Assembly (NCBI GenBank): GCA_936450465.1
Contig: OW388289.1
Coordinates: 80,803,093 to 80,867,092, forward strand
Direction: 5' to 3'
Source of the DNA: Gibbula magus
Taxonomy: Eukaryota > Mollusca > Gastropoda > Trochida > Trochidae
DNA: 64,000 bases
This document shows positions 24,701-38,725 of the stretch, in pieces. Each line of letters starts with the position of its first letter. Within the stretch, counting starts at the first letter, position 1. The position numbers were made by a program, and so were the translations under genes. The notes beneath the pieces were generated by a model, which saw only the letters and a program-made list of their open reading frames with translations, did not search any database and was not told the DNA's origin.

Positions 24701-27340
24701 TCAATAAGGGCGAGTAGAGGCCAGCCTCGGGACCATGTCTAGCTTATGTGGGATCTTAGTCCTTGTCATCAGCGTCTCCTTAGTGTACATTACTCGTGTG
24801 AGAAACATTTATTTGCATTAAGGGATTTGTGGCAAACCTTTTGGATACATTATTTATCTGCTTTCTATCTTATCTGTTTCATTTGAGGGAAGGGTTTTCA
24901 GTTCTTCAACTATTATTCTCGTTTTTACTCGCTGTACATCTGTAATCAATCACTTGTTTATTCAGGGGAAGGTTTTTGAGTGCTTAAACTAATATCCTTT
25001 ATTTTTCTCTTAATCTATCTGTAAACACGTGTCTTTTCAGACGAAATTGAGTGTTGACTATTATTGTCAGTCTTTCTTTATTCATTTGTTATTAAACTCA
25101 CGTCTCTTCAAGGGAAAGGTTAGTGAGTGCTTCAAATTATATTTTTGGTATTTCTCTCTACCCATTTGTAAGAAAGTTTTTACTTTAAATTTAATTTAAA
25201 TTGACAATGACTATCTTATCTCTATTAGACAATGACTATCTTATTGTGCATAACAAATCCCTTAAAAACTCCTAATGCGACAATGTCTTTGAGTATATAC
25301 ACGTTCATAAAGGTTAATACCACGTTGTCAACCCGTCTCACGTATAGCAGATTGATGGTTTCACTTAACAGATAAGAAAGCAAGTGTTGCAAATATTCTG
25401 AGAGTTGAATATCTACTGCTACTAATATCTACTGATAAAACGCATACAATCACCAGTAAATGTATACCAGTACACACCAGTTTAATATACCTACAAGAAC
25501 AAGTATGCTGATCCAAAACTCTAACAACACAATGTACAAATTATTCCAAAACCGCAATAACTAACCACACACCTCATGAAGATCTACTACGTTATCTTAT
25601 TACAGGTGAGACTGGCATCTCAACGCATTCTTCAAGAATTATATGAAAATATGTCACCATGTATACTTTATAAGTATATCACCTACCAAGTATTTAGGTA
25701 AAAGTTTAAAAGAAAGTCGGGGTAGACAAATAGACAGCCATACAGAGGAGAGATAACGAAACAGATTATAGACCAGAGACAGGTATGGTAACTGTATAGA
25801 TAAATATCAACACGACATATATAGTTACACGTAGACCACGGCAATCTGGATATCGATCTCTGCTGATCGAAGTATCTCGTACAGGTACGAAGTCATTAAA
25901 CCAGCTCACCTGGCACTAGATCAATACAATTGTAGTTCTAGTACTCTTTATTGTGTATAAACAAGCATTCTCTGAGAAATAAACTCTGTCATTCGTCTGG
26001 TTAGTGTCGTTACTGAACAATAGCTATGTGTTGACATGCGGTCTATGGTTTCCTCGATTATGTAATGTTTGCTGTTCATGTGGATCATAAAAATAAATGT
26101 AGCAATCATGTTTATGAATAAAAGAAGTTCACCATTTCTTAGACTATTGTGATTCCATGGTTTACAAAAAAAACGTATAACTACAATTACGTCTTGATAA
26201 AAAACGCTTTGGAAAGCACAATCAAATCTATCAAAAATTAAGAAACCACGGCATTTGGCATTGACATGTTTAATGTTCAATTCCAAATATGATTTTAAAA
26301 AACAATGAATTGTCTCTACTGCTAGATATCTCAGCGTTCATTGATCCGCCCCTGTGACCGTATCAGATAAGACCAAACATCTACTTCACAACACATGTAA
26401 ACAAATAAATAATCTGATTGGTCCGTGTCAACGAACAATACACGCATGCAAATAGTGAGAGAGATACTGGCTGACAATGAAGCGCAAAGGCTGTCCCTTT
26501 AAGATCCTGGTTCATGGACCTGAAATACCGAGTCCATAGAAATCAGCATTCCATTATGTTCTTCCTGTACTAATTAACAACCGGTCTCGTGTTTTAATTT
26601 TCGGAAATTAGAATTTCGGACAAGTCACGCGAAAACCAGACATGTCAATGTCAGTTTGGATTCTTTGATGCCTATGGTACAGTAAGACATTGTAATTAAT
26701 AGGTATGTTTTTGGACAGGACACGTATTTGTATGTCAATGCCCTGTGTCGTGTGGTGACTGGTTGGAAATATGAGAACATGGGATGGTGGGATGCTTTCG
26801 TGCCATAAGGAATAATGACATTGTCCATGAACCTTGTATAAGGAATCAATTATTTTGAAGGACAGAGAACGGTAAATAATGAGCAACGAAAAGAATGAAT
26901 ATAGGTGAAGGACCTATTCTGCCATAACGTTACGTAATATTTGTTTATGTTTGGCTTTTGAGAAAATAGAGACGGTAGATAATTGGATCTGTTTACTCTG
27001 TCTAATTCTCAAGAAAATTCTAGTTGCTTACCAACGATAGGAAATTCGAGGTTGTATGTGGGATACTTATTAATGACCCATTGTATTTGTCATTAACATG
27101 ACACCAAACAACTATTCAGTTTATAAGTATGAAATGTTGGACAAATCACAGCAAAATCGAAAATCAACATGACAAGATATATTCAACAATGTTGTCATTG
27201 ACATGAGATTTTATAAAAGGTTTTGATATTTGTATGCTGCCGTAACTGGACAATATATATATCATCCAAAAACAGTCGGAATAAAAAAAAACTTATCTTA
27301 AAGTTTATTACCTACAACGATATATAGTGATATTAAACTT
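21720..27340. other. intergenic, no gene seen
   Basis: No coding exon supported. A minus-strand donor of good quality (ATAG|GTAAGT at about 23568) could end an untranslated exon of the 429-aa gene, but nothing else supports it. Dispersed repeat C has a copy at 24078. Confidence 0.5.
24078..24155 (+). repeat. dispersed repeat C, copy 2
   Basis: TCTGATAGGTTGGATATCAA, CGCGCTGACAGAAGTGACAC and ATGATTGACTCAAAG align in order with the sequence at 19840-19925. Confidence 0.45.
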
Positions 27341-27344
27341 GAAA

Positions 27345-27835
27345 TTGCTGACGACATCGACCTCCTACATGCCACTTCAATGACATGAACGAGAAGCCCA
27401 GTTCCTTGCTAGGAAGCCTAGAATCTACGCCAAAAAGACCAAGGTTATACAGAGCAGCGACAGCATCAGCAACAAACTTGATGTGTTTCAGATGCCCTCG
27501 TCAGATACTGCGTATTTATTGATCAGCCACCATCTCCAAATACGAGTTTTACAAGTGGAAACATACTTTCCCATTGTCCCAGGTAATTAAGAAGAGAAAG
27601 TGGCGATACATTCAGCACATGTTACGGATGAAAACAGATGCGATCCCGCGAATCGTAATGAGATGGACATCACAATGGAAGAGAAACAAAGGAAAACCAA
27701 AGGAAACATGGAGAAGACCTATGGAGAAAGAAATGACCCGAGGTCAGATCCAGCAATGGAGTCAGGACCGGTGATATTGGCGATCTTTGATAGAGGCCGT
27801 ATGTGCTAGAGGCACGAAGAAAATTAAGAACGTAT
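27345..27835 (+). mobile_element. LINE remnant: RT catalytic region to C-terminal end, degenerate
   Basis: IADDIDLLHA near 27345 is the remnant of the reverse transcriptase YxDD/FADD box. Further along, the open frame at 27574-27774 reads VIKKRKWRYIQHMLRM..DAI and GKPKETWRRPMEKEM, the usual C-terminal block (KRRKWRWIGHVLR / GRPKETWRRT) of animal LINE ORF2 proteins. A TGA breaks the DR.YWRSLIEA motif near 27774. Several stops and frame changes lie between the two blocks, so it is a dead copy. Confidence 0.78.
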
Positions 27836-27969
27836 AAGCAAGCTTGAAATAGTTTCAGAAATTGTTCGTACAGATCCCAGAATCGAGTGAGCTCAATGTT
27901 ATGGTAGAATCGAGACAAACCTGAGTTTGAATGTCAGCGGAATTATAGCAGCTCTAAATTATTCATTCC

Positions 27970-28740
27970 AAACATCACACTAGTGCAACACAGACATATA
28001 GTGACAGGAAGACACGGACAGACGGATATAGTAATAGAATGACAGAGACAGTGACACTTACGGTTATGGTGACACCCACACAAAACCATGGCGACACGAA
28101 CATGCAGTGAAACCAAGACAATGACCTCCTTACACAAAGACACCCAAACCAAACACAGTGCAAAAAGACATGGGAAAAGCAACACAACGACAAAACATAT
28201 TGACGAAAAGAAAAAGACAAGGTGACACAAGAAAATCAAAGGCTTAGATATACTGACACAGGACATAGTGACCACAACGCTAACAAAAACATATTAACGC
28301 AATGAAAAGACAATATCAGGGGAAAAACTATGACATTGTCTCATAAATAAAAACAAATTGACACAAAGACTAAAACAGTGACAAATAGACAAAGTGATCT
28401 GAAGACATATATAGTGACTCAAAGACAAAATGACTTAAATACATTATGACTAAACGATAAAGACATCGTGACATAAATATAAAAACATAGTGGGACACAT
28501 ATAAACCAATAATGACACAAATATAAAGACATACTGACAGAAATATAAAGACATAGTGACACAAATATAAAGATATAGTGACACAAATATAAACCAATAA
28601 TGACACCAATATAAGGACATATAGTGACACACATAATGAAACAAAGACAAACGTGTAGTTACTAAAAGACATAGTGACACAAACACATAAACATTAATGA
28701 CACAAACACACAGAGACAGCTAGGCACTGACATAAACAGA
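27970..28740. repeat. degenerate minisatellite (about 22-24 bp, GTGACACAAATATAAAGACATA)
   Basis: GACATAGTGACACAAATATAAA-like words recur throughout and are clearest at 28480-28700. The minus-strand frames (VSLCLYICVTISLYL-like) are hydrophobic by-products of the repeat and are not called as genes. Confidence 0.75.
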
Positions 28741-28759
28741 CAGTAAAAAGCAGCTGGAT

Positions 28760-31700
28760 ACTTATTGATATAACCACGCATCGTGAGGGGGACATCTCCT
28801 TCATGCGTGTCACACAAATGTATTGCCCTCCTCCGGGTTCCATTACCGGTAAATACTTCAGTGTATTCTTAACGACTTCAAAACAAAACAAAAGCAAGCA
28901 CTTTAAAAAAATAGCAATAAAAGATAAAGACATTAACAACCAGGATAAAACAGGACGTTCAAATGGACCCAATTAAAGAAAAGGACAGAAGTGACCACAA
29001 TATCTTGACAATACAACTGATATAAGTAAGTGGAAACATTCAAAATTGGAAAATGGAAACACATCTTGATAAAATCAAGTGATCAGCTTACCCAAATTTC
29101 CAGTTGAGTATACATATCGTAGCAACTGAGACATGTATTAGGACGTCTCCTGGGGTATCCCGGTATTTTCAAAGAGCCTCTTGTACTCACAACAGGACTA
29201 TTCGTTTGTGATACAGCTGTTATTTCAAGCTATCAAATCTCAGGGAAACCTGATGGTTGTGTTTGCGTCAACAATAACACTAGACTTACGAAACGACGAC
29301 TGAACCAAGTCCTTCGGACAATATTGACAGTCACAAAGTCTGTATACTGTTGAGCTTACAAGACATATACACGCGCTTGGTTACAGGGGAAACATGAACA
29401 TCATGTTTGGTATCATCTTCAGTAACCCGGGGTAATGTTTTAATACGGATTCTAGAAGGTTTATAGTTCAAATAATAGAAATGACATTCTCAAGAACATT
29501 TTGAGGCTTCATGAACATCTGATTTAAAGAATTACCATAAAGAAAACATAAGAATAAGAGTTTAGTTTGTAAAAGGCCATAAGACCCATTGTCCTAAGTG
29601 GTACAACGGGATTATAAATAAGAGTCACCATTTTTTTAATGCAATATTAACAAATGCAGAACAGCCTTGTTAAAAAATTAAGCAAATAATATTTGTCATG
29701 TAATTGTCATGTTTTGTATGTACAAATATTATAGAGATAATAACAATGCGCATCGAGAATTTAACAAGCTGTCATTCTATGTGTTGTTCTGTGAACGTCT
29801 GACGGTTAAAATACACGTAGGGGTAACCGTTGTTCACTCATGCCTAAACGGATATTTCAGTATTGGAAATTTATGATGGACAAAATTAGGTTTTAAATGT
29901 GTGTATATATTGCAAACTACTAGTTCGGGTATTGTGTGAGGTGTGAAGAAAACACACTTTTTTGGTATGATGAACCCTTTGTAACTAAGCGTTACCATGT
30001 TGAGCAAATATTCATAAACAAGAACACACTGTAATCGACGTAACTGACCGGAACAGATTGAAAGGATTGAAGTCACTTGCTGTGACAGAATATAACACTC
30101 GATACGACCACAAGAGATTGATGTTCTAAATCATTTGTATGAGTTATGAGTATGTGTATGTTTACTTAGTGTGTATACAGATAGCAGGAATGTGTGTGAT
30201 ATAAGTATTTCATCGTTTATACGTGATGACACTTGTCGTAGTATATATATATATCAGAGTCTTGATTTGTAAATGTGTTTTAGTGCTAATATAATCTGAA
30301 TATATCAAATATCAACATTGACCTACAGCTCTCTTAGTACTATAATAGTATCGACAATGTAGGCTCATTACTCCCTGTATTACTTAATTTCGTGTGACAT
30401 TGGCTTAATGTAGTAGATGAAAAGTTTACAGTATAAACTATCAATGTTATATGTTAAATCATCTGTGTTGACTACATGTTCTTGATTAATGGATAATGAT
30501 TAATGCAATTAATGAGAAATCTTGTAAATATTATACTATTAAGCTTGGCATTATTATATTGAAAATTATAAAAGATGAACATTTAATTAAAAGAATCTTA
30601 CAACAATATATATTTATTAAAAACACTCATTGATGATATATAAAGTAAAACAAGATCATTAGAGGGGGGGGGGGGGGGGGGGGTTAAAAACAACACAATT
30701 CCATAGCACTCGATCAACAATATAAATCATACAGGCTATAAACATTCTCAGTCTTTTTATTATGACCCCTTATGATAACCTTGTCTTGTTCGGTTTAAAG
30801 CCTACTCGATTACAGCTCATTGCTCAATATAAGTAGACAGGAAAGTCAGGTAAACATCAACATTCTAATATCAATATTGAAGTTTTTATTTTCCTTATGA
30901 TGATAGATGATAGAGTCAAATATACAGGCTCCTCTACGTAAACCAACTACTTACTTAATTTGTTTTCAAAGCTGTATTGATAAATCCATAAATATGCACA
31001 TTGAAAACATTTGTCTGGGTTAGTAACAGTAAAGTTCAATATAATTTCCATTTTGAAGTAAACATGGAAATCAATCATGTTCGTTCTTATAGAATAAGCT
31101 CATTAATAGTACTGATAAGCAAACACATTTTGCCTTGACTTCCAAATACACACGTACATTGTACACGGTCACTGGGTGCCGCCATGATAAAGACAGCCAT
31201 GACTTTCAAATTCTGCGACTGACCAAGGCTTTCAGTCAAGGCTCTTAGGTTCACCCCCATATACATACAAGCCTCACCTGAACACCTCTATCCACAACTT
31301 GCCAGGTTCTTTTCATCCCAGCTTAGATTACAGTGAGATATCCAGTTCAACTTTTACCATGTGTTTCATAACCAAAGACATTTAGTAAGCAGAAGAGCAT
31401 TATACCAATCTGGTCACTGCAAACACGAACATCACCGGACCTTTATGTTGAACTCTTTTAATCTCCTTGTGTATATATACACCACTTATGAGTGAGCGTT
31501 GGAGCTTTTGGATAGGTCTTTTTCCACATAAACTTGGCTTATCTTGTCTATCTTGCCAATAGAGTTGTTTTACAACAACTGCAGCTATTCTACGCGCAAC
31601 ATCAAAGGGAATAAACCTTCGTGGTTTGACAAAGGGGACAGAAAGGTAGAGACAGTCACTCTGAAAATGAGTTGTACGACCATATGATGATCAGATTACT

Positions 31701-33170
31701 CGAACAACAAATAATGGACGCATGCCTTAAGCAGGGAGGAACATATGTACAAACGAAGGAATTTCTACTTTCCTTTAAGAAGACGTTCAACATTAAATTC
31801 ACGTGAATCCTATATTCAAAATACATAGTGACATCCATTAACACCCACTAATAAATGTCTACAATATTTGATATTTTACACCACATACTTATATTATATA
31901 CACTCTACATACATTCATATCTTAATGGATGGTATTTTGGCAACGAAATTGACAACCTTAATTTACTTAATTGTTACATATATTTCATAAATGATATCGA
32001 TAATTATAATGTTTAGATTGAGCGTTTCATCATGTACGAAACGTTTATATTCCCATTTGTATTGTGCTGTGTAAAGTCTGCATGAATGTTGACTGATTAA
32101 TTTCCTTTCTTATATCTCTTTTGATATCCCAGTTTAATCCATCAAAGGAAATGCTAACATATCCATAAGCCGTACATTGTTCAAATGGTTATGTGGTACT
32201 AAACATAAATTGAGGTACCTTAAGGATCGATACATCGTGATCCCTGTTATCTATACTGTTAACTCCTGTCATGTATGTCACCATGTAATATCAATACCAC
32301 AGAATGAAATAGTTCTGTGAAGGGGCAACCCACTATTCCAAGATGATTCAGTGTTGAGAGCTGTTTAACGCTGTATCATCGAATACAGATCATGAGTCGG
32401 CTGAGAATATGAACACCTTTTTGAAAAAATAAAGACTTTAAATATTAATGTAGTTTCTATTTAATTGTTTTAATTTTCGTTTTCAGGCATCACTTCAAAT
32501 ATTTTATTGAGAAGAAACATAGACTGAATGATTTAAATATTAACGGAGAAAGTATTTCCGTTTTTCTGTATCAGGCTTTAAAACCCGCATTAAATGCCAA
32601 ATATTATATATCTGGTTTCCTCAGTGATGCGATGCTTCAAAGACATCCCAAATTACATGATATGTACACTAAATAAGTTAAGAATGTGAACAAATGCAGA
32701 TGCAGAAGTATGCAAAACAATATTGTTGACATGTATATATATATATCAATAGCCGGTATGCAAAGGAATATTCTGTAATGTATATCACGACCTGTATGCA
32801 GCACGATGTGGTTGGCATGTATTGTCAACTATATCATATACAAAATAATACGGTTTACATATACGTGTTTTCATCCACCCGGTATGTATACCACTACATA
32901 GACCATGTATACAAAATAATTTGGTTGACATGCACTATATCAACCTGCTTCTGCAAGAAGAGAATTAAGAGTCCGCCCTGGTGATGTATCTACGTTGATA
33001 TCGTCATACACTGATCGATATAAGCCTGCACGTCATCACTCAGATCCAGGCACTGAACATGGAGAAGGAGGAGGAAGAGGATCGACTTACTTGGTTTGTT
33101 TGCTGGTGGGTAACAAATGTACATCTTGCTTTGAATGCCGAAGAAGGACATAGAGAATGATTAGATTACT
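28760..33170. other. intergenic, no gene seen
   Basis: AT-rich sequence without a supportable exon. It holds the 20-G run at 30664-30683 and a short AT repeat near 30241-30255. Confidence 0.5.
30664..30683 (+). repeat. poly(G) run of 20
   Basis: Twenty consecutive G in otherwise AT-rich DNA. It could form a G-quadruplex, though run length in such tracts is prone to assembly error. Confidence 0.9.
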
Positions 33171-33173
33171 ACA

Positions 33174-33176
<3 letters not shown>

Positions 33177-33262
<86 letters not shown>
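33177..33262. repeat. (AT)n microsatellite
   Basis: About 43 AT dinucleotides; a second shorter AT tract lies at 33359-33395. Confidence 0.97.
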
Positions 33263-33266
<4 letters not shown>

Positions 33267-33356
33267 AAGAGTAAACATCAGATGGTTTTGACTGGATCAA
33301 TCTTCTTTAATATGACTGTCGAAGAAATCACGATGATTTATTCATATATTCATTTA

Positions 33357-33399
<43 letters not shown>

Positions 33400-33810
33400 T
33401 ATTACGTGTATTTTAAACAGCTACTGCGTTATGCATGGGAACTTTCGTTTTCCTTATAAGTTGATTCTGTTTCAAAACCAAGAAAAACATGCAATTGTGG
33501 TGAGGCAAGTAATAATTAAATCAACAAGTTTATATGGAAATATCGGACATCAATCCGTTCAATGTCTATTTTGTTAATTATTTGTATATTTCGCTGACAA
33601 AATTAAACAGTTTTCCCACGAAACAGCTACTTAGCCAATATTCAATCTGTCGTGCAGCTCCTAAAGGTTATGAGATGTTTATTGCGGGGTTTACTTTCTG
33701 CTAATCAGTGTGCCTTTTTTAATGATTTGTTTCATTGTACACGTTTATCATCCGGTTTAATATTCATATGCTACAAAATCGATGATTTCAACTTCAATTT
33801 TCAATCAGTT

Positions 33811-34041
33811 TTCCAATGTATGATAAATGATAAAGGCCCGTCTGAGAGAGATCATAACGCATTTCGACGTGAAGCAATAAACCTACTGAAAAAACACCGA
33901 TGTTTATTGATTCAAAAGGCTTGCCTTTCTAATCGCGTTGCCAAAAGATACTGCGGGGGAAAAGAAACGATACCAAGACAAATGCAAGATATTGTAATGA
34001 GTGATGGGTCATATGCCTCCAGAACTAATCTTGAATTTTAA
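33811..34041 (+). CDS. possible coding exon or TE relic of unknown type
   Basis: After a TTTCAATCAG acceptor-like site near 33809 the frame VFQCMINDKGPSERDHNAFR..INLLKKHRCLLIQKACLSNR..MQDIVMSDGSYASRTNLEF stays open to a stop at 34041. The composition (charged, few rare residues, no low complexity) looks protein-like, unlike most short frames around it. No family was recognised and no partner exon was found, so this is weak. Confidence 0.22.
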   Translation, partial: FQCMINDKGPSERDHNAFRREAINLLKKHRCLLIQKACLSNRVAKRYCGGKETIPRQMQDIVMSDGSYASRTNLEF

Positions 34042-34064
34042 TATTTTTTTTAACATTTCTTGTT

Positions 34065-34170
34065 CACGTTTCTGAAAAATGTGCCTTTTAAAATTGTCGT
34101 TTTGGAATCTCCTTAACTAGGATAGAAAAGGATTGCTTTTCGGCTTGTTGTATGACGCCCTGAAGTAATG
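34065..34170 (+). mobile_element. Tc1-like MITE family E, fragment
   Basis: CGTTTTGGAATCTCC..GATAGAAAAGG followed by CTTTTCGGCTTGTTGTATGACG matches the segment CGTTTTCAAATCTCG..CTTGGCTTGTTGTATGAC at 45975-46032 and its equivalent in the full element at 36091. Confidence 0.45.
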
Positions 34171-36090
34171 ATACGTCCCAGAAGCTTCAATTTGTCCAGG
34201 ACATATTTTATTAACTTAAAGGCACTGTTGCACGCCAATTGTTTTAAAATACAGATAATGCAAATATAATGCCCATCTCTCGACATTACAAACGATCTGC
34301 CCTTAGTAATGTACCATATAAGTTATCTGGAAAATATGTACGATTCCATTCTCTTCCAACAGAGGTTACTCCCTTCAGATTTCCGATCCGAGGGTAGTTA
34401 AAGAACCCATAAACTCATTTTGTATTCTATTTTAATCAATGTATTCATACAGAAAATACTTTCAACTGTAAATGTCCTTAACTGGATGAACGGGGCTGGC
34501 TTTACTGTGCATGCCGGAAGTAAGTTTGTGACGTCATAGACAGCATAAAACTATTGAGTCTAGTGATAATACTGTTTTGTGATTGGTCACATTTCTCTTT
34601 GTATTCATAGAGAAGGAGCAACTACTCCTACAATCGTTTCCTCAATTTAACGAAGGAGTTTGTAAAATGCCAGTGGCTCACACTTAGTACTTGTACGAGA
34701 TATTGACGAGCATACAATCGCTACAATTGAGCTTTCATAATGCTTTGAAGTCAATAAGAACTCATCATGTGATACCGCCGTTGATGTCAAAATGCTTTTA
34801 CTGAAAGAAGAATAATTTTGGATGATGAAAAAAAGGAAAATTAATATTAATCAGGAATCAAATCGTATTTTATATGATATTTAACATCAAAAGTGAACAT
34901 GGGATTATATTCTAATATGTTTTTCTATATCAATCAGACTTGATCTAATAAAAAGTAGTGACTAAAGGGGTCAACAACTAGATCGTGCTGCCGGATAAAA
35001 TCGAATGTTAAGGTCTGTGATAAGTACATTATATTTTGTAAGTATTTATATCATTAATCTAAGGGTATGCTACATTTAATTCTTTTATGGCACATCACAT
35101 ACATGAAGAAATCGCTCTTATTCAATATGGTTTGGAGTGTTAAACGTTTATAAAATATGGAAATTAAAGGCACAAATATACTTACATTCAATTTCAACTG
35201 TACATGTACATGTACATGTACTAAGTGAGACCCAACTCTTTTATTACCCAAATTATAATTTCAAATCAATAAACTATTTTAATAATTCAAACCATTTTCA
35301 TTGAAACGTTACTAGCATTTCCTGTATAACTAATTATTCTGTATTCTCAAAACCAACTATTGTAATTTAAGTCAAATTGTATATCAACCCACCTGCTGCG
35401 CTCTTAATATAAACACGCTAACGATATGAAATACCACTTCAGTCACACACCTGACAAACCGTTAGGAATTCCGCAAGTATACATTATAAGCAACAACAAT
35501 GGTCTACAGTGGTATTGATTGTTATACGTGGTTTAAGAAAACAGTGTTGATGATTTTAATATGGAAACTATGGAGCATAACGGTTTAAGAGCGCGGGCAA
35601 CCCACTGTGTGTGTTATTTCTTTGAGGACGGTAAACATGAAACAAAGAGGGTAACACAAATAACTTTATAGAATTTTAAAAAAAACATTATCTCGAATTC
35701 GATCAAAACTATCACAATATAGATATAATTTATATTTTTGTTATCTAAATAAGAACGAGTAGTTTGGAATATTTGAAAAGTGTCACCAAAATCATAAGTG
35801 GATAATACGGCGACAAGGTATCTTACCACTCTATATCTAAGACATTGTATCCCGGACACGGTGTGATGAGACCGATATAGCAAATGCATTAGAATACAGT
35901 CAGAATTCATATACGAGCTCAGAAGGGGAAGAAATCAGTCATAACAAAGTGAAGAAATCACTGATATCGGCCTTCAGTGATGAAATCACATGTTCATGAA
36001 CCTGTGGGCATGTCATGCTCTGTCGGGGGCATAATAATAATGTGTACAATAACAATGAACACTATTATTTGATCTAGCATTACATATGTT

Positions 36091-36642
36091 TATACACTCG
36101 TGGACAAAAGAAAGTATAGGTACAACAACGCAATATATTTGAATCAACGAGTGATGAACACTACTGAAACGCCATGTCTCTAAAGGCAAACTAACTTAAT
36201 CTGTAATTTTTTAAACATTATCTGTTCATATTGAAAACTTGAACACGGCTTCTATAAAATATTCGTTTGAGAATCACCCTAATCAGGTGAGATAGGAGAG
36301 TAAAACATGGCTTTCTGGCTTGTTTTATGACATCGATTTAAAGCCCAAGAAGGTAGATTATGCCGACAGTATCTTATACTTACATAGTTTTCACGTTTCA
36401 CAATAAAATACCAAACATTATGTAAACAAAACACCTTTGAAATAGCAATTTCAGCACCCAATGTGTGTTTGAACAAATATAAAATGTTATATGTATCATA
36501 CTACCATGCTTGAAATTGTGTATATCTCTTTAAGAGATATATCCTCATCACAAACATTCACAATCGGCTGTATCCGGTAGGAATATTTTGTGTTGGACTC
36601 TGTTGAAAATAAAATGTACTTTCTTTTTCCCGTGAGTGTATA
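36091..36642. mobile_element. Tc1/mariner-type MITE, family E, full length
   Basis: Terminal inverted repeats TATACACTCGTGGACAAAAG at the left and GTACTTTCTTTTTCCCGTGA..GTGTATA at the right are about 25 bp each, and each end carries a TA. That is the expected target site for Tc1/mariner elements. The inside (about 550 bp) codes for nothing recognisable, so it is non-autonomous. Related sequence lies at 45925-46380, 34065-34170 and, inverted, near 53425-53460. Confidence 0.72.
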
Positions 36643-37749
36643 AGCTTCTTGTGACATCATTTAACATTTAGCAAGATGTTAACATTTTGTTGTCTTTTGC
36701 TACATGTATTTATCACTTAAATTGTCATCACCACCCCATGTCAAAATAGGCCACACATAACATAAACAGAAGTCATACAGTAGCTTCCCTTACCTTCGTG
36801 TACTATCCTGCACGGTGGCTTCTAATGATATGTTTACTATGCACAGTGCGTATTCATTACACGTCAGGTATGAAGTGATGCGAATTATAAACATATAAAC
36901 GGGGTACTTTAATCGATAAAATCTAATAGAAAAACACGACAAGCATATATATCATACATTTAATAGAACATATTTTATATGATTGAACTTTGACCCTGAG
37001 CATAATGAAAAGGTCATGTCACAATAACACTATACTGCCATGATACGTCTCCTCTTAGAAATGCACATATATGCACTGGTAGATAAACACAATAACCCTG
37101 TTTCCTCTTGTGAAAAGCATGCAGTAACCACCGTTGCAGTGAATGATTTATTATAGTCACTTCGATTTATGAGCCTTTAATTCATATCGTATGATCAATA
37201 AAATAACACGATGTGGAAATAATAAACACTTGTTGCCAACAATTCATACAGCATGCACTATTGTTATACTGGTTTATTATTTCAACGTTAGTGTATACTG
37301 GGTGGGTGGGTGTACTAATATTTATAAACTGGATAATGTATTTTATCACACGTGATAAAATATCCGTGTCGTAATTATCCTGTATGCAGGGTTTAGTCTC
37401 TAATCGCCTACATATCCCGATTCGCCTACATCCCAATTCGTCTTCAAAAACAAAGTTGATTAAGTAAGCTATAACAATGCACCCCTACTCTTGTAATGAG
37501 CCTGCCACATGGTGTATGTCAAGAATTAATTCCAAAACAACAACTTGTGATGAAGAGTTTATGACTTTTCAAATTCAAAACTGACATGGGAATGTGCTTC
37601 TTTACCTCTTTTACAGGTAGAGGACTTTACCATTTACTATAGAGGGCAATGGTTTGAAAGTTATTTGAAAAATAGAATGCAACGTGTACTAAGTCAAGGT
37701 TACAAATCAGAATTATAAACCTCTGGTGACGTCATCCCTTTGTTAAGCA

Positions 37750-37915
37750 CCGTTCCGTAACCTGGAGGTAGGACCTATCTGTGAGTTAGGTTAGGTCTAT
37801 CTGTGATTTAAAGACCTAATATGAGGTCTATCTGGGATTTAAGGACCTCATATGAGGTCTATCTGGGATTTTGGGACCCCATATGAGGTCTCTAAATCAC
37901 AGATAGACCGCAAAC
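37750..37915. repeat. short tandem and inverted repeat, about 33-bp unit
   Basis: AGGTCTATCTGTGATTTAAA..GACCTAATATG, then AGGTCTATCTGGGATTTAAG..GACCTCATATG, then AGGTCTATCTGGGATTTTGG..GACCCCATATG, closed by the inverse AAATCACAGATAGACC. Each unit is itself a partial palindrome. Confidence 0.75.
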
Positions 37916-38036
37916 ATTAGTAATTGATTTTTAAACTGATCTCTTTTTAAATCTCAGACATTTCCCATCATAAAATTCAATTTATCCTAGAATTCCAACA
38001 CAAGAATTTCACAAATATATCATCACTCGAAAGTCG

Positions 38037-38098
38037 ATGATCGAACCACTGACCTTTCGGCTTGCAACCAAGTGTGCATACCATTTGGCTACGGAGCC
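38037..38098 (-). repeat. tRNA-like sequence (SINE head or pseudogene)
   Basis: The minus strand reads GGCTCCGTAGCCAAATGGTA and ends in AGTGGTTCGATCATCG. The A box TAGCCAAATGG and B box GGTTCGATC are at normal tRNA spacing. The 3' half of the acceptor stem does not match. Confidence 0.5.
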
Positions 38099-38725
38099 AG
38101 TTGAAATAAAAATGATTTTTTCATGACCAATTGATTACACTATTTCATTGCCTCGTGTAAAATTGACGGTTTCTGTATACTTATTTTCATTAATGTAGTT
38201 TTACGTTTAATATGCAAAAAGTCTTGTAAATATAGAAACTGTGTTGTGTTTGGGATAACTTTGATCCTGTTGACATTGGTCGAGCAGGTTTGTGTGCAAA
38301 CGTGTACATTTCAGCGTGCCGCACCCGATGACACGTGCGCGAAAGCCATGAAGTGCACGTGAAAAATGCGACACGCGTCCTTATACCCGGCGTCGCCTGA
38401 GATGACACATTTGTATAAACTGTCAACTTCTATGATACAGTATTAAATGAAAAGAATTTCGCAAATGTTTATAAAAATAGCTAATTATCACTAAAGATTA
38501 AATTTTAACGAACTCAAATTATTTGAAACGATGTTGCCTTATAATGAAACAATTTTGTAGGGGTCATTTTTATAGAGGGGTGCAGGGTATTTTTCAAATG
38601 TGAATTCTGCAGGTTTGTCCTTAAAAGTATATATTCCCTCAGTTCATAAGCCGGTTAAGGTACTCAGACTCGGTCTTGGTGCCTGTAGATAGACCGCAGG
38701 GGGAGTCGGGTAGGACAGATAGACC

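Noticed and set aside
28370..28690. Hydrophobic minus-strand frames (VSLYLYICVTMSLYF-like) as a membrane protein
   Set aside because: Translation of the GTGACACAAATATAAAGACA repeat in three overlapping frames.
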